From contig CAMWNF010000016.1 in the NCBI GenBank assembly GCA_947175535.1, positions 1 through 32,452 on the forward strand: a DNA stretch of 32,452 bases, read 5' to 3'. Below the pieces are notes generated by a model, which had not been told where the DNA came from, did not search any database, and saw only the letters and a list, made by a program, of their open reading frames with translations. Position 1 is the first letter of the stretch; every line of letters starts with the position of its first letter. Positions 25,344 through 32,452 of the stretch are shown here, piece after piece. Source of the DNA: an uncultured Bacteroidales bacterium. GTDB taxonomy: Bacteria > Bacteroidota > Bacteroidia > Bacteroidales > Muribaculaceae. Both the position numbers and the translations under genes were made by a program.

Positions 25344-26600
25344 ATGGAAATTATCAACTCAATCATAACGATGACCTGCGAAATGGCTCCTTACATTTTG
25401 CTCGGTCTGCTCATCGCCGGACTGCTTCACGCCTTCGTGACACCCCGGACAATGAGCCGTCATCTCGCCCGTCCGGGCTGGAAATCAGTCGTTAAGGCGT
25501 CACTGATAGGAGTTCCTCTGCCGCTATGCTCCTGCGGAGTGCTGCCGACGGCGGTTGCAATGCGCCGCAACGGTGCCTCTAAGTCAGCGACATCCGCATT
25601 CCTTATCTCTACCCCTCAGACCGGTGTCGACAGCATCGCCGCCACTTGGTCGCTCCTCGGACCAGCATTCGCCATCATTCGCCCCATCGCCGCCATGACC
25701 ACTTCGTTCTTCGGCGGCATAGCCGTCGGAAAGACCGAGACAGACGAAGTGCCTGAAGCCGCTGCGACAGCATGCGCCTCGCCTCAGAATGCCGGCGACA
25801 CCAGGAAAACAGTCTTTTCAAAAATCATCGAAGCCCTGCGCTACGGTTTCTTCGACATGGTGCGCAGCATAGGCGGCTGGCTGATAGGCGGTCTGCTGAT
25901 TGCAGCGTTGATTACCGAGTTCGTGCCTACCGACTTCTTCGCGTCGCTCGCCGAATATCCGCTCGTAGCTATGCTCGCGGTCGTGGCAGTCGCCGTGCCG
26001 ATGTATGTCTGCGCGACAGGCTCCATACCCATCGCCCTGTCCCTGATGCTCAAAGGGCTCTCACCCGGCACCGCCTTAGTCCTCCTTATGGCTGGTCCTG
26101 CCGCAAACTTCGCCTCGGTCACACTGCTGTCGCGCGAACTCGGTCGCCGCGCAGCCGCAATCTACATAGCTTCGATTGTCGTAGGAGCAATCCTTTTCGG
26201 ACTCGCCGCCGACTACCTGATGCCGCGCTCTTGGTTCCCGATGCCCCAAACAGCCGGCGACGCCTGCTGCCACTCCGCAATGACGTCGCCCGGACTTTTC
26301 TCTGACATTTGCGGCGGCATACTCGCCGTGCTGCTGATTGTCGCCATGTGCGCCAATCTAATCAAACCCCACAAACATAATCATCTAAACGAGAATAACA
26401 TGACTAAACAGTATCAGATTAAAGGCATGAACTGCGCTCACTGCCAGAAAAGCGCTCAGACCGCTATCGCCGCCGTTCCCGGCGTAGAATCAGTGACCGT
26501 CAATCTCTCCGACGGTGTCGCCACAGTCGAAGGCAACCCCGACGACGAAGCCGTATTCGCCGCCATCAGCGCCGCCGGCTTCAACCCCGTCCGCCCGTAA
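25344..26600 (+). CDS. SO_0444/DUF318-like metal efflux permease with C-terminal HMA domain
   Basis: 418 aa; GVPLPLCSCGVLPTAVAMRRNGASKSATSAFLISTPQTGVDS, His-rich HKHNH linker, C-terminal QYQIKGMNCAHCQKSAQTAIAAVPGVESVTVNLSDGVATVEG. Confidence 0.85.
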   Translation: MEIINSIITMTCEMAPYILLGLLIAGLLHAFVTPRTMSRHLARPGWKSVVKASLIGVPLPLCSCGVLPTAVAMRRNGASKSATSAFLISTPQTGVDSIAATWSLLGPAFAIIRPIAAMTTSFFGGIAVGKTETDEVPEAAATACASPQNAGDTRKTVFSKIIEALRYGFFDMVRSIGGWLIGGLLIAALITEFVPTDFFASLAEYPLVAMLAVVAVAVPMYVCATGSIPIALSLMLKGLSPGTALVLLMAGPAANFASVTLLSRELGRRAAAIYIASIVVGAILFGLAADYLMPRSWFPMPQTAGDACCHSAMTSPGLFSDICGGILAVLLIVAMCANLIKPHKHNHLNENNMTKQYQIKGMNCAHCQKSAQTAIAAVPGVESVTVNLSDGVATVEGNPDDEAVFAAISAAGFNPVRP

Positions 26601-26748
26601 GGCTGTTTCAATATCAGCCGATTTACACAAATTGATTCGTAGGGGCACTTCGTGGAGCACCCGCCACGTCTGCTTCCTTGCGAAAATTGATGCCAGGACG
26701 TGCATCGCAACGCGTAGCCGGGGACATCACAACAACCCAAACAACAAC

Positions 26749-26783
26749 TAAGGCGATGAACCCAAATCGGTTTCATCGCCTTA
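26749..26783 (-). terminator. Hairpin terminator of the DUF4434-like gene
   Basis: TAAGGCGATGAA-N11-TTCATCGCCTTA, perfect 12-bp stem; the minus strand continues TAGTTGTTGTTTGGG. Confidence 0.6.
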
Positions 26784-26802
26784 AATGCTATTATAAAATC
26801 CC

Positions 26803-27897
26803 TTAATCAGTGATATTGAAGTGTTCGCGGTAGCGGTTATAGAGGTGCCCTGCCTGCGAATAAGCCGAGTTAGGACTCATGAAGTGAGAATATTCGAAGG
26901 TGATGATGTCCTCCATTCCCGCTCTGCGCGCCGCATCGAGCTTGTAAAGCAGCTTTTCCCACTTGATTGGTAGGAAGCGTATCGGCATATCGCGGTCAAA
27001 CGACTCGACATTCGACCAGCAGCGCATGCCGTATTTGTCTGCGAGAGCCTTGTTTACCTTCAGATAATCATAGAGTTCGCCATAGTTGACCTGACCGTCC
27101 TGGAAGGCGAGGATGTCGACCGCACCCTGCAGATTGCCGAGTATTTCGTTCCACTCGCGTTCGTGCTCCTCGACGGTCGTCGCCTGGTCGCCGCTCATCA
27201 CCTGGTCGGTCTTAACGCCGTGGATATAAGGCGAAATCATCACAGGCAGATTGCCCGACACCTCCTTGGCGTGCTTGCCCATCTCTGCCATGATGGTCGA
27301 GATGTTGCGTGTGCGGCGGCTGACTTCCTGAGAGAGATACCATCCGGCGAACGACTTGTGGTGACCGTACTTTTTCCAAACCTCGTCGATAAGCGCGAGA
27401 TTGACATCGATTTCTTTCTGATATTCGCCGATGTGCCAGAAATAGCCCGAGTCATAGACACCGAAATAGAATTTCATGTCGTGCTTGTCGGCAAGCGTGA
27501 GGAACATCTCGACGAGGTCGAGCGGCGGATACATGATATCGTCGCGGCAAGCCATTACCGACTCGAACGGAGCGGCAATCCAGCTTCCGAGACCCGCACG
27601 GATAAGGACTACGGTGTCGATGCCCATTTTCTTCATCGTGGCGAAATCCTTGTCCCACTCCACGGGTCCCCAGTTCTGGTGAGGTATGTCCCAGCTCACT
27701 TCGTCGAGGAATGTGGCGTGGATTGGCATGCCCTGAAGACATTCGGGAGTGACAAACTTGCCGGCAAGGCTCTTGTCGCCTTCAACCGCCGGCTCGGCGG
27801 CACTCGCCGAGGTGCATGACGTTAGATATTTCGCACATGCCGCGCCGCCTATGGCTGCGGCTATCTGCTTGAGAAAGCTGCGTCGATTGTTTTTCAT
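26803..27897 (-). CDS. Exported DUF4434-like (TIM-barrel-like) protein with Tat-like/lipoprotein signal
   Basis: 364 aa; MKNNRRSFLKQIAAAIGGAACAKYLTSC signal, MPIHATFLDEVSWDIPHQNWG, MKKMGIDTVVLIRAG, FAGWYLSQEVS. Confidence 0.7.
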   Translation of the reverse strand: MKNNRRSFLKQIAAAIGGAACAKYLTSCTSASAAEPAVEGDKSLAGKFVTPECLQGMPIHATFLDEVSWDIPHQNWGPVEWDKDFATMKKMGIDTVVLIRAGLGSWIAAPFESVMACRDDIMYPPLDLVEMFLTLADKHDMKFYFGVYDSGYFWHIGEYQKEIDVNLALIDEVWKKYGHHKSFAGWYLSQEVSRRTRNISTIMAEMGKHAKEVSGNLPVMISPYIHGVKTDQVMSGDQATTVEEHEREWNEILGNLQGAVDILAFQDGQVNYGELYDYLKVNKALADKYGMRCWSNVESFDRDMPIRFLPIKWEKLLYKLDAARRAGMEDIITFEYSHFMSPNSAYSQAGHLYNRYREHFNITD

Positions 27898-27923
27898 GAG
27901 AAAATGTGATGACTGATTGACTG

Positions 27924-28097
27924 TTAATTAAGCACGAATGCCGACAATTCGCCTTCGTCGTTGCGCAAAGGCAACGTCTGGCACGCACGGGCAAAATTAC
28001 GGATGAATTCAAGTGTCGATTTACGCGGTCCGAATGACTTGTCGGACATCATCGGCTCTTCTGATTCGGAAATTAACGGAGTAGAGATTTTCTTCAT
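27924..28097 (-). CDS. Small 57-aa protein, not in supplied ORF track
   Basis: Read directly from the minus strand: MKKISTPLISESEEPMMSDKSFGPRKSTLEFIRNFARACQTLPLRNDEGELSAFVLN*. TAA at 27926-27924, 26 nt before the DUF4434-like ATG on the same strand. Confidence 0.72.
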   Translation of the reverse strand: MKKISTPLISESEEPMMSDKSFGPRKSTLEFIRNFARACQTLPLRNDEGELSAFVLN

Positions 28098-28227
28098 AGG
28101 CAAAATCTGCTGAAGGGTTATTATTATGTTGATGATTACGATTGTTAAACGCTCGTCGGGCGGCTATTATTGCCCCGCCGTGAAAATTTTATCATTAAAA
28201 ATTATTGTGTCGAATGAGTTAAAAAAA

Positions 28228-28235
28228 CAAAATTA
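28228..28235 (-). promoter_or_regulatory. -7 element for the small ORF/DUF4434-like unit
   Basis: Minus strand TAATTTTG; implies a 5' UTR of about 125 nt. -33 not convincing. Confidence 0.45.
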
Positions 28236-28248
28236 GACACCGACATTT

Positions 28249-28279
28249 TTGCTCATCTCGCGCATAATTAGTAAATTTG
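28249..28279 (+). promoter_or_regulatory. Promoter of ECF sigma factor gene
   Basis: TTG 28249-28251-N20-TAAATTTG 28272-28279; about 140-nt 5' UTR. Confidence 0.72.
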
Positions 28280-28425
28280 CATAGAGCAAAGCGTAAAACG
28301 CCGCTCGATGTCATTCCGACAATCATTATTACCCGACATATTAACAACAGATTATTTATTAACTTACACTAAATTACACTGCCTATCGCCACACTTCTAC
28401 TCTAATCAATTAAGAAGTTAAGTAA

Positions 28426-29016
28426 ATGCACAAATTCGACAAGCAGACCGACGACCAGTTGGTCGCTTCTTACGCAAGTGGTAATAATGAGGCTTTCGAC
28501 GCGCTGTTGCAGCGTCACCAGTCTCGAGTTTATAATTATATTTATCAGATGGTCCGCGAAAAAAATCTTGCCGAAGACATCTTCCAGGAAACTTTTGTCA
28601 AAGCCATCACAACAATCCGTCAGGGTCGCTACACCGAGAACGGCAAGTTTTCGGCTTGGATTAGCCGCATCGCCCGCAATCTTGTCATCGATTATTTCCG
28701 TCAGGAAAAGACCGAAGCCGCAGTTTCGTCTGACGATGAGAACTTCGACGTGCTCAATCGCAAGGAACTCAGCGAGGAAACCATCGAAGACGTCATGATT
28801 GACGACCAGATACGCGCCGACATACGCCGCCTTATCCGCCATCTGCCGAAGTCTCAGCGTCAGGTGCTCGTAATGCGCTACTACCGCAACCTCAGCTTCA
28901 AAGAGATAGCCGAGGCAACGGGTGTGAGCATCAACACCGCTCTCGGACGCATGCGCTACGCCATCCTCAACTTGCGCCGCATCGCCAACGAGAACGCCAT
29001 AGCCCTTACCCGCTGA
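28426..29016 (+). CDS. ECF subfamily RNA polymerase sigma factor
   Basis: 196 aa; sigma2 YNYIYQMVREKNLAEDIFQETFVKA...ISRIARNLVIDYFR, sigma4 LPKSQRQVLVMRYYRNLSFKEIAEATGVSINTALGRMRYAILNLRR. Confidence 0.95.
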   Translation: MHKFDKQTDDQLVASYASGNNEAFDALLQRHQSRVYNYIYQMVREKNLAEDIFQETFVKAITTIRQGRYTENGKFSAWISRIARNLVIDYFRQEKTEAAVSSDDENFDVLNRKELSEETIEDVMIDDQIRADIRRLIRHLPKSQRQVLVMRYYRNLSFKEIAEATGVSINTALGRMRYAILNLRRIANENAIALTR

Positions 29017-29043
29017 CGCCAGTAAAAAGATTTCAGACAATCG

Positions 29044-30465
29044 ATGATAAGTGCCGACATAAGTTCAGCAATCACCAATGCCGCGGAAATCATCTGCGGC
29101 TATCCTCTTTTTTTCCTACTCATTGGCGGAGGTCTCTACCTCTTCCTGTCGTCAGGCATGGTTTCGCTCCGACGTCTGCCCGACGCCGTCCGTGAACTAA
29201 AGACCAAAGGCAACAAAGGCAAAGGCGAGATATCCTCGGCTCAGGCTCTCGCGTCGGTCGTAGCCGCCACAATCGGCTTGGGCAACATCGCCGGCGTCGC
29301 TATCGCCCTTGTCATGGGCGGACCGGGCGCGATATTCTGGATGTGGGTCAGCGCGATTGTCGGCATGGCGACAAAATATCACGAAGGCGCCCTCGCCATA
29401 ATGTTCAAAGGCAAGGACGACAAGGGCAATCCCCAGGGCGGCACGATGCACATTATCGAACAGGGCTTCGGTCAGAAATGGAAACCGTTAGCTAAGTTTT
29501 TCGCCATAGCCGGACTGTTCGGCACGATGTGTATAATGAACGCCAACCAGTTGACCGAAGCATTCATGTCGACATTCACCACTCCCGAAGGCATCGAAGC
29601 CAACAATTTCCTCTCGGCGACAGGCTCGATACTCAGTCTGCCAAACGCTTCGGTCTACAAACTGCTGTTCGGCTGCGCGGTGGCGATAATCGTCGCCGTG
29701 GTGATACTCGGCGGCATACGCCGCATAGCCAACGTCGCTTCTGTCATGGTGCCGTTTATGGTGGTGATTTACTTCATAATGGTGCTTTACATCATCATCA
29801 CCCACATTACCGACGTTCCTGCCGTCTTCACCCGCATTTTCACCGAGGCGTTCAACCTGCGCGCGGGCTTCGGAGCTTTCGCCGGCATCGCCATCATCGG
29901 TGCGCGCCGCGCGGCTCTCGTCAATGACGCCGGCATAGGCACGGCAACCATAATGCACGGCGCGTCGGGCAACAAGCGACCTGTCCGCGAAGGTCTTATC
30001 GCCATGCTCGGTCCGAGCATCGACTCCGGACTTGTCTGCACCCTCACCGCCGTTGCCATACTTCTCTGCGGCGACATCAACGTCGAGGGCGTCAAAGGAC
30101 TCGAAGTGGCGATGAACGCTTTCCGCTCCGCAATCCCTGCCGGCGAGTATCTGTTGATGTTCATTGTCATATGCTTCGCCATGTCGTCGATGTTCAGCTA
30201 CTCTTTCTACGGCACTACATGCGCCAACTACCTTTTCGGCACACGCTGGGGCAAATACTACAAATGGCTTTTCATCGCTTCGCTCGTAGTGTTCGCCATT
30301 GTTCCGCTTGAAGCAGCGGTCGGCATGTGCGATTTGTTCTATGCCCTTATGGCGATACCGACCATGATTGCCATCATCGCCCTGAGCCCCAAGGTCAGAA
30401 AAGCGACAAAAGAATATTTTTCATCACGTAAACAAAACGTAAACACCTCTGATAAAGATGCTTGA
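29044..30465 (+). CDS. Alanine/glycine:cation symporter (AGCS) family protein
   Basis: 473 aa; ALASVVAATIGLGNIAGVAIALVMGGPGAIFWMWVSAIVGMATKYHEGALA, FGAFAGIAIIGARRAALVNDAGIGTA. Confidence 0.92.
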   Translation: MISADISSAITNAAEIICGYPLFFLLIGGGLYLFLSSGMVSLRRLPDAVRELKTKGNKGKGEISSAQALASVVAATIGLGNIAGVAIALVMGGPGAIFWMWVSAIVGMATKYHEGALAIMFKGKDDKGNPQGGTMHIIEQGFGQKWKPLAKFFAIAGLFGTMCIMNANQLTEAFMSTFTTPEGIEANNFLSATGSILSLPNASVYKLLFGCAVAIIVAVVILGGIRRIANVASVMVPFMVVIYFIMVLYIIITHITDVPAVFTRIFTEAFNLRAGFGAFAGIAIIGARRAALVNDAGIGTATIMHGASGNKRPVREGLIAMLGPSIDSGLVCTLTAVAILLCGDINVEGVKGLEVAMNAFRSAIPAGEYLLMFIVICFAMSSMFSYSFYGTTCANYLFGTRWGKYYKWLFIASLVVFAIVPLEAAVGMCDLFYALMAIPTMIAIIALSPKVRKATKEYFSSRKQNVNTSDKDA

Positions 30466-31306
30466 TTACATTGTCTGGAACGCCAATCCGGTGATTATCG
30501 ATTCGTTTATAACCGTCCGTTGGTACGGGCTGATGTTTGCCATCGGCTTTTGGATAGGTTTCAATATCGTAGCAAAAATGTTCAAGCATGAGGGCGCGCC
30601 CGAACGCTGGCTCGGCATACTCCTCATTTGGGTCGGCGCAGGCACAGTCATCGGCGCCCGCCTCGGTCATGTATTCTTCTATGCATGGGACTACTATTCG
30701 CAGCATCCCTGGAAGATTCTCGCCACTTGGGAAGGGGGTCTTGCAAGCCACGGCGGCGCTATCGGCGTGATAATCGCCGTCATTCTCTTCTCCATCTTCA
30801 CAGCCAAACGCAATCCGCTCTGGACCTTCGACCGACTCGTTCCGGCAATCGCCCTTGTCGGCTGTCTGATACGCATCGGCAATCTGATGAACTCCGAAAT
30901 CTACGGTCACGCCACCACCCTCCCCTGGGGCTTCATGTTCGTGCGCTCAGCCGAATGGCACGCCATGTATGAAGGAGTGGCATGTCACCCGACTCAGATT
31001 TACGAGGCGCTTTGCTATCTCGCCCTCTTCGGACTGCTGATGTGGATGTACTGGAAGAAGAACGCCGAAGAGCGACCCGGACTGATATTCGGAACATTCC
31101 TTGTCGGCATATTCCTGCCGAGATTTTTCATCGAATTCATAAAGAACGACCAGGAAGCCTTCGAAGCTACGATGACCCTCAACATGGGTCAATGGCTGAG
31201 CATACCCTTCGTCATCCTCGGCATAGGTCTGATTATCTACGCTATGTTGCGTCCGAAAGTCCGGCTGTCGTTCCCCAACAGATTCGCCGACGAAAAGAAA
31301 CGCTAA
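30458..31306 (+). CDS. lgt: Prolipoprotein diacylglyceryl transferase
   Basis: 282 aa; RWYGLMFAIGFWIGF, GARLGHVFFYAWDYY, GGLASHGGAIG, RIGNLMNSEIYGHAT, HPTQIYEAL. Overlaps the 3' end of the symporter gene by 8 nt. Confidence 0.96.
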   Translation: MLDYIVWNANPVIIDSFITVRWYGLMFAIGFWIGFNIVAKMFKHEGAPERWLGILLIWVGAGTVIGARLGHVFFYAWDYYSQHPWKILATWEGGLASHGGAIGVIIAVILFSIFTAKRNPLWTFDRLVPAIALVGCLIRIGNLMNSEIYGHATTLPWGFMFVRSAEWHAMYEGVACHPTQIYEALCYLALFGLLMWMYWKKNAEERPGLIFGTFLVGIFLPRFFIEFIKNDQEAFEATMTLNMGQWLSIPFVILGIGLIIYAMLRPKVRLSFPNRFADEKKR

Positions 31307-32370
31307 GATTTCAAAAGTCTGCGCAGCTTGCGACCTACGGGCTTATCGAAATAACGGTTGACGGCTAATGAAACCGCTATAGTGACTGCCAAAGTTATCC
31401 ACAGCATGACCGGGTGGCTCTGAGTGATTCCAATGTGATATGTGAAGCGATAAACTGCCCTAACGACAAGAAGGTGCAGCAGATAGAAACAGAAACTCGC
31501 GTCGCCGAATGCCACAAGCGGTCGGCTTTCGAGCAGACGGCCAATTAAGCCTCCCGCCTTGTCTGTGAGGCTGAACAGCATTAGCGCGAAGACTGTCGGC
31601 AGCCACCAAACGAGTTCGCTGCACCATTTCGGAGACAATTCTTCAGCAAACATCGAGCCAACGACATATAACCCTACCGCCACTAACTCAACCACCGTTT
31701 TCACCCCGACAGACGAACGTCTGAATCTTTCGACGGTCCTGTGCTCTCTCACAGCACGGTAAATCTGCCACAGAGCGATACCGATTGCAAAGTCAATTAA
31801 GCGGACAGGCGGAAGAATACGGCTGAGCCACAGCTCCATATCATTATTGTCCGTAGGTATTAGTATTATATATCCGACAAACAGTATAACAGCTGCGCAT
31901 ATCACGCCAGCTGCTCTACGGGGCTGGCGGTAATAGAACATTATCAGAGCGGGAAACACCGCATACAGGAACATAAACACACTGAGACACCACGACGGAG
32001 TGTTGCATCCATAAAACACATCGATATCCGGCACCCACGCCTGAAGCATAAGTATGTTTGCAAGCAAACCGACGCGTTCTGTCTCTGCATTATGAAGAAT
32101 TAGCCATACTACAAGACATAAAATATGCAACGGATAAAGCCTGATAAGTCGGCGAAGCATGAAATCCTTATAGGATATGCTTCTTAGTTCCACAATCTTC
32201 TCATAGCCCGCACACATCACGAAACCGCTCAGCATGATGAAGAATTCCACACCCATCGTACCACCCGGATAAAATGCACGCACGCCGTCGTCGGTCAGAT
32301 TGAAATGACTCAGAAAAATCATTATGGCGAATACTCCGCGGAGCGATTGAAGGGAATTAATCATATTCAT
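31303..32370 (-). CDS. Acyltransferase 3 family membrane protein
   Basis: 355 aa; INSLQSLRGVFAIMIFLSHF, GTMGVEFFIMLSGFVMCAGY, about 10 TM segments, FDKPVGRKLRRLL. Confidence 0.92.
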   Translation of the reverse strand: MNMINSLQSLRGVFAIMIFLSHFNLTDDGVRAFYPGGTMGVEFFIMLSGFVMCAGYEKIVELRSISYKDFMLRRLIRLYPLHILCLVVWLILHNAETERVGLLANILMLQAWVPDIDVFYGCNTPSWCLSVFMFLYAVFPALIMFYYRQPRRAAGVICAAVILFVGYIILIPTDNNDMELWLSRILPPVRLIDFAIGIALWQIYRAVREHRTVERFRRSSVGVKTVVELVAVGLYVVGSMFAEELSPKWCSELVWWLPTVFALMLFSLTDKAGGLIGRLLESRPLVAFGDASFCFYLLHLLVVRAVYRFTYHIGITQSHPVMLWITLAVTIAVSLAVNRYFDKPVGRKLRRLLKS

Positions 32371-32386
32371 ACAGATTTAGATAATG

Positions 32387-32394
32387 CAAAAGTA
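32387..32394 (-). promoter_or_regulatory. -7 element for acyltransferase gene
   Basis: Minus strand TACTTTTG about 17 nt upstream of the ATG. Confidence 0.55.
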
Positions 32395-32452
32395 ACATTT
32401 CTCCCTGACCCCCGCAACACCAATTCTCCCGGATGGTCACACAAACCCGTAG

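Noticed and set aside
27163-27819. 218-aa ORF antisense to the DUF4434-like gene
   Set aside because: Shadow frame; the opposite strand has a signal peptide and coherent protein.
28402-29040. 212-aa ORF antisense to the ECF sigma factor
   Set aside because: Mirror frame caused by codon bias; the sense strand encodes clear sigma2/sigma4 motifs.
1-32452. Search for CRISPR repeats, transposases, phage genes, toxin-antitoxin pairs and defence systems
   Set aside because: No regularly spaced repeats and no recognisable proteins of those classes in the ORF track or by reading; RadC here is an ordinary chromosomal gene.

Overview
This window looks like an ordinary Bacteroidales chromosome segment, probably Muribaculaceae-like. 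That assignment is inferred from gene content and from repeated TTG-N19/20-TAnnTTTG promoters. I see no CRISPR array, prophage, transposase, rRNA or recognisable defence island. Gene order: uvrD/pcrA 3' end (partial), nspC, GT2 glycosyltransferase, radC, PurF-like amidotransferase (-), GH13 amylase lipoprotein, Ser-type sulfatase (-), structured intergenic region, dnaG-ispE, grpE-dnaJ, exported GIN/DUF2807-like protein (-), TonB-dependent receptor plus lipoprotein, DHA2-type MFS, NTF2-like plus flavodoxin-family reductase (-) divergent from an HxlR regulator, tRNA(CAU) (-), padR-pspC, HMA-AraC fusion regulator plus SO_0444-like permease with C-terminal HMA, DUF4434-like exported protein plus an unlisted 57-aa small ORF (-), ECF sigma factor, AGCS symporter, lgt, acyltransferase-3 (-). 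Best leads: (1) a promoter-plus-hairpin unit upstream of dnaG with mutually exclusive foldings (candidate sRNA or attenuator); (2) a sigma54-like promoter in front of grpE-dnaJ; (3) a metal-handling pair in which both the regulator and the permease carry HMA CxxC domains; (4) a 57-aa ORF missed by the ORF track, with a distinctive FGPRxSTLEFIRNFARA motif; (5) symmetric HxlR half-sites that each contain a -33 element of two divergent promoters; (6) two apparently leaderless genes with the same promoter-to-ATG spacing. No database search was possible, so family names come from recognised motifs.
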